Shown: piece by piece, positions 8,005 to 19,312 of the stretch
Numbering within the stretch: the first letter of the stretch is position 1
Layout of the letters: every line of letters begins with the position of its first letter
Assembly: GCF_000017185.1 (NCBI RefSeq)
Contig: NC_009635.1
Coordinates: 622,563 to 686,562 of the forward strand
Length of the DNA stretch: 64,000 bases
Source of the DNA: Methanococcus aeolicus Nankai-3
Lineage (GTDB): Archaea; AGJL01; Methanococci; Methanococcales; Methanococcaceae
Direction: 5' to 3'
The notes under the pieces: generated by a model
The model's database searches: none
The model's input: the letters and a program-made list of their open reading frames with translations, nothing else
Told to the model about the DNA's origin: nothing
Made by a program: the position numbers and the translations under genes

Positions 8005-9087
8005 ATGCCCATAATATCTATAAATGATACCGTTGGATTTTTGGATAAAATAAAGGATAATATAAATAATAATAAAAAAATCCAATTTTCCTGTGTGCTT
8101 TCCTCCATAGAAACTACAAAATATGTTCCAATATCTGGAGTTCATAAAGATGTCATAGAATACACACCCGCAGCGGATATGGAGCTTGTAATGATGGGCA
8201 AAAGTTTATCGATGCCTAACCCTCCAATTGATGCCACAGGTTGCCCAACTCCTGCAACTATTACTCGGGCAAATGTGGTATTAAATAACATTCCAGTTTT
8301 AACCATTGATGCAGGTAGTGCCATAAAACCAAAAATACCCCATATGTCAGTTGATAGCACTCCCACAGGCGATATTTATAAAGGTAAAGCCATGCCTAAT
8401 TCAAAAGAATTATTTAAAATCGGGGAGCTCCTTGGTAAAAACATAATATCCGATACATTAATTATTGGAGAATGTGTTCCAGGAGGAACCACAACGGCAT
8501 TGGGCGTATTAATGGGATTAGGATATGATGCAAAAAACAAAATATCCTCGGGCTCTGTGGATAATCCCATTGGTTTAAAATTAAAAGTCGTAGAAACAGG
8601 ATTAAAAAAGGCAAAATCAAATAATGTATTTGAAGTATTAAATGCCGTCGGGGATAAAATGATGCCAGTAGTGGCTGGAATGGTATTTTCCTCAATTAAT
8701 CAAAATAAGCCAGTAATTTTAGCAGGAGGGACACAGATGGCTTCTGTACTCTCAGTAATTCAAAAAATTGATGAAAAATATAAAAAAGAGAATATTTTAA
8801 ATTCCGGACTTGTAGCACTGGGAACTACGGAATTTGTTTTAAATGATAAAAATGCCGATTTAAAAAGCCTCGTAGAACAGATAAATCAAAATGTTCCATT
8901 ATTTGCTTCAAAATTCAATTACGAAAACTCAAAACTTGATGGTTTAAAATCATATTGTTCTGGCTCTGTAAAGGAAGGAGTTGGAGCTGGGGGCATATCT
9001 TTATACAGTTATGTTTCTGGTTTAACTCCTGAGGATATTAAATTATATGTGGAGGAACATTATTCTAATTGGTTTAATAATATTTAA
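8005..9087 (+). CDS. cobT: Archaeal CobT-like nicotinate-nucleotide phosphoribosyltransferase (UPF0284)
   Basis: A 360-aa protein of the archaeal CobT/UPF0284 family (MJ1598 type), thought to make the alpha-ribotide of the lower base for the cobamide of methyltransferases. Visible family segments include the glycine-rich SVKEGVGAGGISLYSY near the C-terminus, GECVPGGTTTALGVLMGLG in the middle and the ILAGGTQMASVL motif. There are three possible starts (TTG 7993, ATG 8002, ATG 8005); 8005 is preferred from its spacing to the GTGTGAT sequence, but 8002 is equally possible. It follows fae-hps by about 75 nt and may be co-transcribed. The reaction is assigned from the family. Confidence 0.82.
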   Translation: MPIISINDTVGFLDKIKDNINNNKKIQFSCVLSSIETTKYVPISGVHKDVIEYTPAADMELVMMGKSLSMPNPPIDATGCPTPATITRANVVLNNIPVLTIDAGSAIKPKIPHMSVDSTPTGDIYKGKAMPNSKELFKIGELLGKNIISDTLIIGECVPGGTTTALGVLMGLGYDAKNKISSGSVDNPIGLKLKVVETGLKKAKSNNVFEVLNAVGDKMMPVVAGMVFSSINQNKPVILAGGTQMASVLSVIQKIDEKYKKENILNSGLVALGTTEFVLNDKNADLKSLVEQINQNVPLFASKFNYENSKLDGLKSYCSGSVKEGVGAGGISLYSYVSGLTPEDIKLYVEEHYSNWFNNI

Positions 9088-9173
9088 AAATTTTCTGAAA
9101 GAAAATCTTTATAATCTTAAACTTGTTTTGCAGGTTAGATATAAAGATAGAGCAATAGTTTAGGTGGTATGAC

Positions 9174-9662
9174 ATGACGACTAAAAATAATAAAAACACA
9201 ATGAAAACAAAAGTTTTAGTATTGGCAGATGATGCTCAAACATCCCCCTCGAAATTATTTAGATTTATAAACTCATTAGATTATGATATAAAAGTAAAAG
9301 AAACCTGTTTTGGAGGATATATTGAAGGTGAATGGGGCGTAGTTGAAGAAGTTGCCGAAAAAGTCAGAAATTTAGAAAAAAATAAAATATTTTGTAGGGA
9401 CAGAGGATTTCCAATATGGGATAAAAGAAGATGTAGGGCATATAGGGGAGGTGGAGCTAGGGAAGGTTTTCACCAGTTAGAGGCAGAACAGAAAAATTTA
9501 ACGATAATTTCAAAGGCATTGGATGAATTGGAAAAAGAAGAAAATAAAAAATTAGATGCAGAAGAAATAAACAGAGAATATGATAATATTATTAAACGAG
9601 ATAAAAAAATTAAAGTAGACTTATTTAAAGAAATAGTTGAGGAAGAATTATCTTCAAAGTAA
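9174..9662 (+). CDS. Probable methanogenesis marker protein 6 (DUF2102-like)
   Basis: A 162-aa soluble protein with a compact N-terminal domain (residues ~10-105). Conserved-looking blocks are ETCFGGYIEGE, FCRDRGFPIWDKRRCRAYRGGG and REGFHQLEAE, followed by a charged coiled-coil-like C-terminal tail. These blocks match my memory of methanogenesis marker protein 6, a family confined to methanogens and of unknown function, often tied to maturation of methyl-coenzyme M reductase. AGGTGG lies 6 nt before the ATG. Genes on either side share the strand, with gaps of about 85 and 56 nt. The family name is a recollection, not a search result. Confidence 0.6.
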   Translation: MTTKNNKNTMKTKVLVLADDAQTSPSKLFRFINSLDYDIKVKETCFGGYIEGEWGVVEEVAEKVRNLEKNKIFCRDRGFPIWDKRRCRAYRGGGAREGFHQLEAEQKNLTIISKALDELEKEENKKLDAEEINREYDNIIKRDKKIKVDLFKEIVEEELSSK

Positions 9663-9718
9663 TATAATATTATTATTTTTACTATTTTTATATAATTTTT
9701 AATGTTGGTGAGTTTGAA

Positions 9719-10120
9719 TTGAAAAGACAATTATATATAAAAGGCTCAAATTTTGAAAGAGAGCTCAAAAAATTATTTGAAAATAAAGGTTTTGCCGTAA
9801 TTAGAAGTGCGGGAAGTCATGGTGTGGACATAGTGGCTGGAAAAAAAGGAAAAATATATGCTTTTGAATGTAAGGCCACATCAAATGAAAAATTTTATAT
9901 TTCAAATAATGATGTCGATAAATTAATAAATTTCTCGGAGCTCTTTGGAGCTATACCTTATATAGCTCTAAAAGTAAAATTACCAGGGGAGCTCCAACGG
10001 AAATCGGATAAAAAGATATTATTTATAAATCCATATCTTTTAGTTAGTTCGGGAAAAAATTATTCATTGGATTATCATAAAATATACCCAATATCGGAAA
10101 AAATTGAAGATTTATTATAG
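9719..10120 (+). CDS. hjc: Holliday junction resolvase Hjc
   Basis: A 133-aa archaeal resolvase that cuts four-way DNA junctions in recombination. The nuclease-fold residues are visible: Glu in FERELKKLF, SAGSHGVDIVAG with the catalytic Asp, and AFECKAT with the Glu-x-Lys pair. It begins with TTG at 9719, preceded by GGTGAG with 6 nt spacing; no ATG is available in the conserved N-terminus. It is preceded on the same strand by the marker-6-like gene and converges with AMP phosphorylase. Two GGAGCTCC-type palindromes (one perfect, near 9989) lie in its second half. Confidence 0.92.
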   Translation: MKRQLYIKGSNFERELKKLFENKGFAVIRSAGSHGVDIVAGKKGKIYAFECKATSNEKFYISNNDVDKLINFSELFGAIPYIALKVKLPGELQRKSDKKILFINPYLLVSSGKNYSLDYHKIYPISEKIEDLL

Positions 10121-10161
10121 TCCTTCGGAAAGCATGTTTATCGGAGCTCCAATATTATAAT

Positions 10162-11676
10162 TTAAAATTTACTCAATCTTTTAAGCATCATTCCCTCAAC
10201 TTTAATGGGATATGTTCTTCTTGCAAAATTAACGGCTGCATCTAATCGCTCCTCTGAACTTGAATATATGGTATATAATATATCCTCTTTATTTACCTTA
10301 TTTCCTGTTTTTACCCCTAAAAAAATTCCTGCTTTTTTATCCTTTGGGCATCCTGCCTCTTTTGCCAATTTTGTTATTAATTTATTCGATATTCCCGTAA
10401 CATATCCATCTTTTGGTGAGCGAATATCCATTGTATATTCTCCCAATTCAATTTCCTCCGGCTTTGTTATTGTTCCCCCCTGTTCAACCACTATTTCATT
10501 GAATTTTTCAAGTGCTTTTCCAGATTCCAATATTTCCCACGCCACTTTTTGACCTTGCCCAATTTGTGCTCTACCCCCGAGCTCCAATAATACTCCTGCA
10601 AGAGATACTGATTTTTCAATTAAACTATTTGGTGCTGATTTTGGGTCGTGCAATGCCATTAGAGCCTCTTTTATTTCAAGAGCTGGACCTATTGCCCTAC
10701 CTATTGGCTGACCACCATAGGTTAAAACACATTCAACACGAATACCGAGGAGCTCCCCCAACTCTATAAATTTTCTTGCCAACTGGTTTCCTTCCTTTTC
10801 ATTTTTTATTTTAACTCCATATCCAACAGGTATATCTATTACCGTATAATCAATTCCAGTTGCTATCTTTTTAGCCATTACACTTGCCAATAATTGAGGT
10901 TGTGGGTCTATTGATAAGGGCCTTTCCACATTTATAATAATATCGTCAGCAGGTGCTAAATTTACAGCTCCGCCCCATGCCAAACATCCTCCTGTTGTTT
11001 TTGCCACTCTTTGTATTTCCTCACAGCTTAAATTTACATTTGTTATTACTTCTAAAACATCAGCTGTTCCAGCTGCGGAGGTAATTGCTCGAGAAGAGGT
11101 TTTTGGAATAGTCATTCCGGCCGCTGCCACTATGGGAATAGTTAAAAGAGCATATTTGTTACCTGGAACGCCCCCAATACTATGGACATCTACAACGGGT
11201 CTTTTTTCCCATTGTATTGTGTCCCCTGTCTCCGCCATTCTTTTTGTCATCGCTACTATTTCCTCCGTATTCATTCCTCTTATGTATGTGGATACTAAAA
11301 ATGCAGAAAGTTCGACATTGGTTAATTTTTTTGAAACTATTTCATCAATAATGGTATGAATTTCATCAGCAGTTAAGGTTTGACCATTCATTTTTTTTCG
11401 TATATATGAGACAGACTGTGGTTTTTGAGCATGTCTTACTCGAACCTCTTCACCTTCATTTAATTTTACATCTTTAATATATTTGCTAACTCCTACTTCG
11501 CCCGGTTTAATCATTGTTTTTGTTGATTGAAGTGTCCCGATAAAAGAACATGTTTTGGATTCTATTAATACTCTGTCTTGTGAATAATATGCTGTGCCTT
11601 TTATATCCTCCTCATTTATAATCACGGCATTAGCCTCTAAATCCAAGTCTAAAAATTTAACTTCTAAAAATAGCAT
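10162..11676 (-). CDS. deoA: AMP phosphorylase
   Basis: Splits AMP with phosphate to adenine and ribose 1,5-bisphosphate, the first step of the archaeal pathway that feeds AMP ribose through R15P isomerase and type III RuBisCO into 3-phosphoglycerate. The 504-aa length and the extra ~85-residue N-terminal domain (MLFLEVKFLDLDLEA onward) separate it from bacterial thymidine phosphorylase. The thymidine-phosphorylase-family signature SSRAITSAAGTADVLEV is near residues 192-208. A strong GGAGGGAT precedes the ATG. The isomerase and RuBisCO genes are not in this window. Confidence 0.93.
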   Translation of the reverse strand: MLFLEVKFLDLDLEANAVIINEEDIKGTAYYSQDRVLIESKTCSFIGTLQSTKTMIKPGEVGVSKYIKDVKLNEGEEVRVRHAQKPQSVSYIRKKMNGQTLTADEIHTIIDEIVSKKLTNVELSAFLVSTYIRGMNTEEIVAMTKRMAETGDTIQWEKRPVVDVHSIGGVPGNKYALLTIPIVAAAGMTIPKTSSRAITSAAGTADVLEVITNVNLSCEEIQRVAKTTGGCLAWGGAVNLAPADDIIINVERPLSIDPQPQLLASVMAKKIATGIDYTVIDIPVGYGVKIKNEKEGNQLARKFIELGELLGIRVECVLTYGGQPIGRAIGPALEIKEALMALHDPKSAPNSLIEKSVSLAGVLLELGGRAQIGQGQKVAWEILESGKALEKFNEIVVEQGGTITKPEEIELGEYTMDIRSPKDGYVTGISNKLITKLAKEAGCPKDKKAGIFLGVKTGNKVNKEDILYTIYSSSEERLDAAVNFARRTYPIKVEGMMLKRLSKF

Positions 11677-11786
11677 AATATCCCTCCAATAATTATATAT
11701 TATAATTTGTATTGGACAGTATATAAAAATATGTGTAAAAATAGAGATAAAATTTAAAAAAAATAAAAAAATAAAATAAAATAAAA

Positions 11787-11864
11787 GGAACTCCTTGGAA
11801 TTTCAAACTTGCTTCGCAAGTTTTATGACTTTAAAATTTTCCAAGAAAAAATTTTAAAGCCCCC
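11787..11864. repeat. 78-bp double-hairpin repeat, copy 1
   Basis: Shares a nearly identical core with 36108-36185. Two hairpins follow one another. The first is a 19-nt perfect one with arms AAACTTGC/GCAAGTTT and loop TTC (11805-11823). The second has 12-bp arms CTTTAAAATTTT/AAAATTTTAAAG (11829-11859). The left edge is GGAACTCC, a one-base derivative of the window's GGAGCTCC palindrome. It sits between the ends of metG and the start of deoA. Confidence 0.8.
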
Positions 11865-11872
11865 ATAAAATA

Positions 11873-13891
11873 TTAACAAATTGTGCTTCCTACTGGAAGG
11901 TCTTTTTCAGGCGATAATAAAGCCACTTCCTCATCACCAGCAGCCAATACCATTCCTTGGGATTCAACGCCACATAATTTAGCAGGTTTTAAATTACATA
12001 CTAATACAATTTTTTTACCAATTAATTCTTCTGGCGTGTAATGTCCTTTAATTCCAGCTACAACCTGCCTTTTTTCGTCTCCAATATCTACAATTAATTT
12101 TAAAAGTTTTTTGGACTTAGGAACTTCCTCAGCTTCCAATATTTGAGCAACTTTTAATTCAATTTTAGCAAAATCATCAATACCAATTAATTCCATTTTT
12201 TCACCGTTTTTATTTTTCTTTGTATTTTTCTTTTTATTCTTTGTATTTTTACTATTTTCTGATTTTAATAGTTTTTCCTTTACCATTTTAATTGTATCAT
12301 TTTCAATTTTTGAAAATACAACGATTGGCTTTTTTAATTCATTTCCTCTTATTTCTAAATCCATCTCTTCATTCATTAAATCCAATAATTCATTTGTTTT
12401 ATTTGGCATAAATGGATACAATAAATAAGCAATATGCTTTGTAATTACTCCGCAAACAAACATTATTTGTTTTAATCTATTTTCATCATCAACTGTCCAA
12501 GGCTCCATTTTTTGGAAGTAGTTATTTCCTTCTTTTGCTAAATGTATTATATCAACCAGTGCATCTTTTAAATTACAATCCATCATATTTTTATTATATT
12601 TTTCAATGGTTTCCGAGCATTTATCAAGTAAAGCCAAATCTTCTTTATTCAATTCCTCTTCTGGTTTATCTATAACAGGTAAGGCTCCAAATTTTCTATG
12701 GGAGAATACTAAAGCCCTATGTGTGAAGTTTGCAATGATTGCAATGAGCTCCGTATTTATCCTTTTTTGGAATTCATCAAATGAAAAATCACAATCTCTA
12801 TTTAATGGAGCATTTGCCATTAAAAAGTATCTCAAATAATCGGAATCAAAGTATTTAATAAAATCATCGACCCAAACAACCCACTTTTTACTGGTGCTCA
12901 TCTTTTTTCCTTCAAGAGTTAAATAGCCACCGCTAAATATTGAATTTGGTAGGTTGTATTCACCATGCCCAAGCAACATCCCTGGCCAAAATACGGCATG
13001 ATGCACAGTAATATCCTTACCTATGAAGTGCCATATTTTTGTGTTCTGGTTTTCTGTGTTATTATCATTATTTTTTAACCAGTATTCTTTCCAAATATCG
13101 CCCATCATCTTTGTAAATGAGATATATCCAATAGGAGCTTCCAACCAAACATACATAACTTGGTTTTCGTCATCTGGAATTGGCACTCCCCATTTTATAC
13201 CTCGGGATATATCCCAATCATGGAGCTCCCTAATCCAACTGTATGCCATATTTTTTATATGGTCGGGCATATTTGAATTTTTTACATAATTGTCCAAATT
13301 ATCAGATAAAGCACTTAATTTAAAGAAATAGTGGGTGGTTTTTTTAAGCTGGGGAGTAGCATTACAAATTACACAGTAAGGATTTACCAACTCGGTAGGT
13401 TCAAGATGCCTTCCGCAAACTTCACAGTGGTCTCCTCTTGCCTCACCCTCGCAAAATGGGCAACTTCCTTCAACATACCTATCTGCTAAAAATTTATCGC
13501 AATCAGGACAGTAAAATTGTTCTATTTCTTTTTCATAAATATATCCATTTTCTTTAAGTTTTTTGTAAAATTCCTGAGCATTTTGTATATGGGTATCGCT
13601 GTGGGTTTTTCCATAGCTATCAAACTCTACGCTTAAATTGTCCAAATCTCTTTTTATTTCATTATGATATTTATTTACAATATCCTCGGGTTTTACTCCT
13701 TCCTTTTCCGCTGTAAGTGTGATGGGAACACCATGATTATCTGTTCCCCCAACATGAATTACATCATTGCCCTTTAATTTCAAATATCTTTTTATTATGT
13801 CCGCAGGTATGTATGTGCTTCTAGCATGTCCCAAATGAAGTGGTCCATTTGTATATGCCAATGCCGTAGTTAAAAGGTATTTATTATTCAT
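11873..13891 (-). CDS. metG: Methionyl-tRNA synthetase
   Basis: Class I aminoacyl-tRNA synthetase charging tRNA-Met, 672 aa. The HIGH-type motif is PLHLGHA (residues ~17-23) and the KMSKS-type motif is GKKMSTSKK (~330). Four CxxC knuckles for zinc are seen from residue ~127 (CPDC, CPFC, CEVC, CVIC), as in the MetG1-type enzymes with two zincs. A lysine-rich linker joins the catalytic body to a C-terminal tRNA-binding EMAP-II/Trbp111-like OB domain (residues ~565-672, [19 protein letters not shown]), which also dimerises. The ATG is closely preceded by GAGGTAAAAA. It ends beside the 78-bp repeat. Confidence 0.96.
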   Translation of the reverse strand: MNNKYLLTTALAYTNGPLHLGHARSTYIPADIIKRYLKLKGNDVIHVGGTDNHGVPITLTAEKEGVKPEDIVNKYHNEIKRDLDNLSVEFDSYGKTHSDTHIQNAQEFYKKLKENGYIYEKEIEQFYCPDCDKFLADRYVEGSCPFCEGEARGDHCEVCGRHLEPTELVNPYCVICNATPQLKKTTHYFFKLSALSDNLDNYVKNSNMPDHIKNMAYSWIRELHDWDISRGIKWGVPIPDDENQVMYVWLEAPIGYISFTKMMGDIWKEYWLKNNDNNTENQNTKIWHFIGKDITVHHAVFWPGMLLGHGEYNLPNSIFSGGYLTLEGKKMSTSKKWVVWVDDFIKYFDSDYLRYFLMANAPLNRDCDFSFDEFQKRINTELIAIIANFTHRALVFSHRKFGALPVIDKPEEELNKEDLALLDKCSETIEKYNKNMMDCNLKDALVDIIHLAKEGNNYFQKMEPWTVDDENRLKQIMFVCGVITKHIAYLLYPFMPNKTNELLDLMNEEMDLEIRGNELKKPIVVFSKIENDTIKMVKEKLLKSENSKNTKNKKKNTKKNKNGEKMELIGIDDFAKIELKVAQILEAEEVPKSKKLLKLIVDIGDEKRQVVAGIKGHYTPEELIGKKIVLVCNLKPAKLCGVESQGMVLAAGDEEVALLSPEKDLPVGSTIC

Positions 13892-14060
13892 TTTTTACCT
13901 CTGTTATTTATTATCATTATTATATTGCATGATATTATAAAATATTGAATTATAAAAGATTGTAAAAATGTAAAAATTATAAGCATCTTAATATAACTAA
14001 TATAATTAAAATAAGAAATATATAATATTTGTTATAGGTTGTCCCTGTTTAATAAATGTC

Positions 14061-14885
14061 CTATTGATAAATTTTACATATAATAGGATTATTTAATATA
14101 GATAATACATCATTTAAATCCTTATTTTCACATATGCAAAACACAGTATTGCCCAGCATAGCCTGAGAAGCCCCCACTGTAAAATTTAAATCATTGCAAA
14201 TATTTATTATTTTATCCGTTGCTAATCCCGTATTTTTTGCAAAATAATAGGATAAATCCATAAAATTATGAAGTGTTGGATTTTTTAATAATTTTAATAA
14301 TAATTCATCGCCTATTTTATTTATTTTCTCTATCCATTGGGGATTATTTATAATTTGACTGGTCTCCTTTTTCCCAAGTATTTCAACAACAACATTATAA
14401 TTATCTATATTTTTTATAGATATTTTTTGAACTTTTTGAGTTTTAAAATTTGGAACTCCAGGGAGTTCCCTCACAACAAAACCTTTTGTCCGTTGTGCTA
14501 TTACATCACCAAGCCCAGTTCCGCATTTGACTTCTGATATGTGTGCCATTTCTAATGAATTATTATTTTTATTATTATCTTTATTTAATAAATTAGCAAC
14601 TCCCAAGGCACAGGCACCAGAGACGCCCAGCCCACTGCTTAATGGAAAATCTGATTTATGGGATATTTTATAATTATCAATATTACATTGATTAATTACT
14701 TCTATTGTTGGACGCAAATTGATTTTTTTGTTGTTAAAGTATATTTCATTGTCTCCTTTTGTTATGGTGGTATCTACGCCCTTATTTAATGTTATTCCTG
14801 CACCAATTGAGCCTATTTGTAGTATATTTTTATTACTGTCCTTATATATTTTAAAAAATCCAGTTATATGGGATGGCACAAACAT
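14061..14885 (-). CDS. Pantoate kinase (archaeal CoA biosynthesis)
   Basis: A 274-aa GHMP-superfamily kinase matching the archaeal pantoate kinase that phosphorylates pantoate to 4-phosphopantoate in the archaeal route to coenzyme A. The GHMP ATP-binding motif is PLSSGLGVSGACALG at residues 81-95. The opening FVPSHITGFFKIY and GSIGAGITL are typical of the family. The C-terminal end holds GASQAMLGNTVF. It has its own upstream AT-rich spacer of about 110 nt. The partner phosphopantothenate synthetase is not in the window. It could be another GHMP kinase, but the N-terminus strongly suggests pantoate kinase. Confidence 0.83.
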   Translation of the reverse strand: MFVPSHITGFFKIYKDSNKNILQIGSIGAGITLNKGVDTTITKGDNEIYFNNKKINLRPTIEVINQCNIDNYKISHKSDFPLSSGLGVSGACALGVANLLNKDNNKNNNSLEMAHISEVKCGTGLGDVIAQRTKGFVVRELPGVPNFKTQKVQKISIKNIDNYNVVVEILGKKETSQIINNPQWIEKINKIGDELLLKLLKNPTLHNFMDLSYYFAKNTGLATDKIINICNDLNFTVGASQAMLGNTVFCICENKDLNDVLSILNNPIICKIYQ

Positions 14886-14994
14886 ATTTTTATCACTATT
14901 TCTTGTATTATATTATTTATTCTTCTATAATTTATTATATCCTAATATCTATCAAATACATATCTATAATAAATAGGGAGCTCCCATGAAATAA

Positions 14995-17727
14995 TTATAA
15001 TTCACCAACAACCTTACTTTTAAGAGTTTCAATGTCATCAGCACATTTTCCCTGTGCCATTTTGTCTTTCCCTCCCCCTTTTGCTATTTTTCTTAACAAT
15101 TCTCCCATTTTTATTTCTACTTTTTCGCCACATTTGCATAAAATATATCCACTATTGTTCAATAATATAACAATAGAATTATCCTTTTCATTTACTAAAT
15201 TATCGGCAATAGACATTAACTCCTTAGGAGCTCCCTCAACTTTTTCAACCAATAAATCATATTTTCCAACTTTTTCAAATTTATCATTGAGATTTCCTTT
15301 TTCCAATTCTCCAATTTTTTTATGGAGCTCCTCAATTATTTTCTTTTGTTCCTTCCATTCTTCGAAAAATCTATTTACGGTTTTTGGCAAATTTTCACAT
15401 GGAACTCCCACAATGGAAGAGGCATTTAATAAAATATCCTCCATCAGACTTACCTCATTTACGGAATTTATACCGCTGGTATATTCCAATCTTTCTACTC
15501 CATCTTGAATTCGTTCTGTTTTAAGTATTTTTATATATCCTACTTCGGAAGTGTTTTGGCAATGCGTTCCACCACATGCTTCAACATCTACGCCCTCAAT
15601 ATCCAATATTCTCAATATATTTCCTGGAACTACTCCTCCCTGATATATTTTAAATCCATATTTCTGCTCTGCTTCATTTCTGCCCATAACCGTAGATTTG
15701 ACTGGTATGGCATCCAATACTATTTGATTTGCTATTTTTTCTATTTCCTTTATTTCTTCCCTGGTTATTCTTTTGTAGTGTGTTATGTCCAACCTTGCTT
15801 TATTTGATTCAACATTTGAACCAGTTTGCCAAATATGTTTTCCAAGCACTTTTGAAGCTGCGGCATTTATTATGTGGGTTGCCGTGTGGTTTCTCATTAA
15901 ATTTAATCTATTTTCCCAATTTAATTTTGCTATTATTGTGTCCTCTTCATTTAATCCATCAGTATTTTCCACAGTATGGCACACTATACCGTTATTATTT
16001 TTTTGAACGCTTATTATTTTTTTATTTCCTATTAATCCAATATCGTATTTTTGTCCCCCTCCTTCTGGATAAAATACTGTTTTATCAAGTATTACGACAT
16101 TTCCGATTATTTTTAAAATTTTTGCTTCAACTTCTTTTTGATATGGGTTGCTGTAAAATAATAATTCTGTTTCTGGTATATCATCTAAATTTATAGATAT
16201 TGTGGATTTTTCTGCTGTATTTTCTCCTTTTTCTGATTTGCTGTCTTCTTTCTTTTCCTCGTGTCTTTCTGCCACAATGGTATAGAAATTATCTGGAACA
16301 GTTATTTTTATTGTTTTATTGCCTTTATTATTTTTACTTCCTTTTTTATTAATCTCTTCTACAATGTCCCTTACAACCTCTGGCGGTAATCCCTTACTAT
16401 CATATAATTCAATTAAATCGTCAAGGGTTATTTCATCTTTGGATTTGGCAATTCTTTCCACAGCTCCCTTTCCTTTGGTAATTGTTTGAATATATTTATT
16501 TTCCTCCTCTTCAAGCACATCCATAATATATTCTTTCATATCCATTAATTCGGGATATATTTCCTTTAAATTTTCAAGTTGCATGGCTACAATGTCCTTT
16601 AATGATAAAGACAATCCAACATTTTTAATATATCTAAGTGTTTTTCTAACTAATAACCTTGCTAAATAGCCATCTTTTACATTTGATGGAACAATACCAT
16701 CTCCAAGCATAAAGGCAAGACATCTGGTATGGTCTGCAATGGCATAAATATTTTCAATAGGGGATAATATACTATCAAGCTCATTTACATCTAAATTTAA
16801 TTTTTCAGCAACTTTTTGCCTCAATATTCGTAAATCCCCTACATTTTCTATATCCATTAATCCAGCAAGAGTTGCACTTTCTGCAAGGATTTTTGGGCCT
16901 ATGTCATTCATGTTTATATTTGCATCATCCATTAATTTACCAATAATATCTCCAAATACTGCTTCATATACAGTAGGTGTTCCTTTTGAAGCCCATACAA
17001 ATCTTTCAAGACCATATCCAGTATCAACTATTTTTAAAGGCATTTCTATATAGTCTCCTTGTTCTGTTTTTTCATACTGCATAAATACAAGGGTTGCCAA
17101 CTCTACACCGTGGGTAATTACTTCATAACATGGTCCAGCATTTCCTCCGCCTTCCCACCAGCTTTCTATAAATGTTATGGAGCTCCCATCTATTCCTAAA
17201 TTTGTAAAGAAATTATAGCATAATTCCACAGTTCTATCTGTCCAATATTTGAAATCTTCGTCTGTGTTAAAGGCATGATGTCCCCCCATTGTAAAACAGG
17301 TCATATGTCGCCCTGTTCTTCCAACATTGTCTATATCATTTAACCTTATACATGGTTGGGCTATCACAAGGGGGTTAGCTACTGGTTTTACTATTCCTTT
17401 TGTTACCCAAGGCTGAAATACTGCAATAGATGCTATTGTTAATAATATATCATCTCTCCACCTTCTCGCACTAACGGGGTATCTTTTTATTGGAGTATGT
17501 CCGTTTTTATCAAAGAAATTTAAAAATTCTTTTACCATCTCATTGTAAGTATATTCTTTATTTGTGATGGAGCTCCCTATAAATGAATATTCATCGCAAG
17601 GGCTATCTCCACAAGTCTCTCTTTTAGGGTCCAAAGTCCAAAAATATTGATTGCATTCTTTGCATTGTTTTCTGATAAATCCTTTTTCTTTAAATAATTG
17701 CACATTATAATCATGTTTAATTTCCAT
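14995..17727 (-). CDS. alaS: Alanyl-tRNA synthetase (archaeal type)
   Basis: Class II synthetase for tRNA-Ala, 910 aa, as usual for archaea. An N-terminal Cys-rich segment (CKECNQYFW...CGDSPC, residues ~19-39) is specific to archaeal AlaRS. The catalytic domain follows, with [16 protein letters not shown] near residue 88. The editing domain carries the zinc ligands [10 protein letters not shown] and CGGTHCQNT. The C-terminal part includes the oligomerisation domain and [13 protein letters not shown]-like glycine-rich stretch near the end. A Lys/Glu-rich loop of about 35 residues near position 470-510 looks like a lineage-specific insert. The gap to the next gene is about 200 nt and AT-rich. 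Confidence 0.96.
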   Translation of the reverse strand: MEIKHDYNVQLFKEKGFIRKQCKECNQYFWTLDPKRETCGDSPCDEYSFIGSSITNKEYTYNEMVKEFLNFFDKNGHTPIKRYPVSARRWRDDILLTIASIAVFQPWVTKGIVKPVANPLVIAQPCIRLNDIDNVGRTGRHMTCFTMGGHHAFNTDEDFKYWTDRTVELCYNFFTNLGIDGSSITFIESWWEGGGNAGPCYEVITHGVELATLVFMQYEKTEQGDYIEMPLKIVDTGYGLERFVWASKGTPTVYEAVFGDIIGKLMDDANINMNDIGPKILAESATLAGLMDIENVGDLRILRQKVAEKLNLDVNELDSILSPIENIYAIADHTRCLAFMLGDGIVPSNVKDGYLARLLVRKTLRYIKNVGLSLSLKDIVAMQLENLKEIYPELMDMKEYIMDVLEEEENKYIQTITKGKGAVERIAKSKDEITLDDLIELYDSKGLPPEVVRDIVEEINKKGSKNNKGNKTIKITVPDNFYTIVAERHEEKKEDSKSEKGENTAEKSTISINLDDIPETELLFYSNPYQKEVEAKILKIIGNVVILDKTVFYPEGGGQKYDIGLIGNKKIISVQKNNNGIVCHTVENTDGLNEEDTIIAKLNWENRLNLMRNHTATHIINAAASKVLGKHIWQTGSNVESNKARLDITHYKRITREEIKEIEKIANQIVLDAIPVKSTVMGRNEAEQKYGFKIYQGGVVPGNILRILDIEGVDVEACGGTHCQNTSEVGYIKILKTERIQDGVERLEYTSGINSVNEVSLMEDILLNASSIVGVPCENLPKTVNRFFEEWKEQKKIIEELHKKIGELEKGNLNDKFEKVGKYDLLVEKVEGAPKELMSIADNLVNEKDNSIVILLNNSGYILCKCGEKVEIKMGELLRKIAKGGGKDKMAQGKCADDIETLKSKVVGEL

Positions 17728-17929
17728 TATATCTCCTTTTCCGTTTATTATTTGATTAATTATGTTTATTTTATTATAGTTACTATTCTTTAATTTTATA
17801 AAAATATTGTCCTTATCGTATGAACTTATTTTTATAATTTTATAATATAATAGTAATTGAATAACTTGAAAAAAAGACAGGATTTTAAATTTAAAAAAGT
17901 TAAAAAATAGTATGTTAAAATGTATATTT

Positions 17930-19135
17930 TTATTTATTTTTATTTTTCACAGATTCATATATTGAAGCTTGTAATCCATGGAATTTAACAGCCCCTATTG
18001 TTTCTCTTTGGTCTATTTCTTTATCCTCAAATGAAACTAATTCTTGGCTAAATAGTGCATAATTGCTTTCTTTTCCTACAACTCTGATTGAACCAGCATA
18101 TAATTTTACAACCACTTTTCCACTTACTCTTTCCTGTGTTTTATCAATGAAAGCATCTAAATCCAACCTAAGTGGTTCATGCCATAATCCTTTATATATT
18201 AAATCTGCATAAGTGGAATCTACTATTTCTTTAAATTTAATCTCTTCTCTGGTTAGTGTTAATTGTTCAAGTGCCTTATGTGCCGTAATAAGCATTATAG
18301 CCCCCGGACATTCGTAGTTTTCTCTTGATTTTAATCCTAAAATCCTATCCTCAATTATATCTACTCTACCTACCCCATTTCTTCCAGCAATTTTATTAGC
18401 TTCCCTTATTAATTCCACTGCATCATATTCTTTATTATTTATTTTTACCGGAATACCATTTTCAAATTCTATCTCAACATATTCTGGCCCTGTGCATTCC
18501 ATTGGATTTTTAGTCCAACCATAAGCTTCCTCTGGTGTTTCAAACATTGGGTCTTCTAATTCTCCCCCCTCCACACTTCTTCCCCAAAGGTTTTCGTCAA
18601 TACTATATTTTTTGCTTTCTGTTGGGATTGGTATTCCGTGTTTTTTAGCATATTCTATTTCTTCACTTCTTGTAAGGTTTAAATCCCTAATTGGAGCAAT
18701 TATTTTAACTTCTGGTGCTTTTGCCCTCATAATTGATTCAAATCTAAATTGGTCATTTCCTTTTCCGGTGCAACCATGAGATATTGCCTCTGCATTTAAT
18801 TCTTTTGCCAATTCTACTAATTTTAAACCTATAAGGGGTCTTGCAAGTGCTGTTGATAGTGGGTATCCTTCATATATTGCATTTGCTTTAATTGCTCTGA
18901 ATATATATTCTTTTGCAAATTCCTCCTTAGCATCTATGGTATAATGGGCAAATACTCCGTATTCTTTTGCTTTTTCCACTGGTTTTGTTATTTCCTCCTC
19001 TGGTTGTCCCACATCTACACAGGCAGTTACTACCTTATAATTATAATTTTCTTCCAATAGTTTTAAACAACAACTTGTGTCTAATCCACCAGAATATGCC
19101 AAAACTGCTATTTTTTCTTTGTTTTCGTTTGTCAT
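17930..19135 (-). CDS. argG: Argininosuccinate synthase
   Basis: ATP-dependent joining of citrulline and aspartate in arginine biosynthesis, 401 aa, normal length. The PP-loop [11 protein letters not shown] is at residues 13-23. The conserved [15 protein letters not shown] block binds substrate and ATP. GATG-type ribosome-binding sequence lies before the ATG (GGTGAGATAATG). argD, another arginine gene, lies in this window at 34.8 kb but is not linked to it. Unusually for this window the gene contains no GGAGCTCC palindrome. A 21-nt perfect hairpin lies just upstream (19187-19207). Confidence 0.96.
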   Translation of the reverse strand: MTNENKEKIAVLAYSGGLDTSCCLKLLEENYNYKVVTACVDVGQPEEEITKPVEKAKEYGVFAHYTIDAKEEFAKEYIFRAIKANAIYEGYPLSTALARPLIGLKLVELAKELNAEAISHGCTGKGNDQFRFESIMRAKAPEVKIIAPIRDLNLTRSEEIEYAKKHGIPIPTESKKYSIDENLWGRSVEGGELEDPMFETPEEAYGWTKNPMECTGPEYVEIEFENGIPVKINNKEYDAVELIREANKIAGRNGVGRVDIIEDRILGLKSRENYECPGAIMLITAHKALEQLTLTREEIKFKEIVDSTYADLIYKGLWHEPLRLDLDAFIDKTQERVSGKVVVKLYAGSIRVVGKESNYALFSQELVSFEDKEIDQRETIGAVKFHGLQASIYESVKNKNK

Positions 19136-19186
19136 TATCTCACCATTTCTTTTTTTGGTTTAGTAAATCGACCGATAGGTCAAGCA

Positions 19187-19207
19187 ATGAAATCCGCAGG
19201 ATTTCAT
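19187..19207. repeat. Perfect triloop hairpin upstream of argG
   Basis: Arms ATGAAATCC and GGATTTCAT with loop GCA. It lies 50 nt upstream of the argG start, so it may be in the 5' leader. It belongs to the set of 17-27 nt hairpins with 3-nt loops seen throughout the window. Confidence 0.7.
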
Positions 19208-19312
19208 CTAATCTTTGATTTACTTCACCTTTTTTATTATGCTTTATATATTGTTTTTATCATCTAATCATTTGATTCAAAATATAAATATTTTGTAGAT
19301 TTTTATTATTAA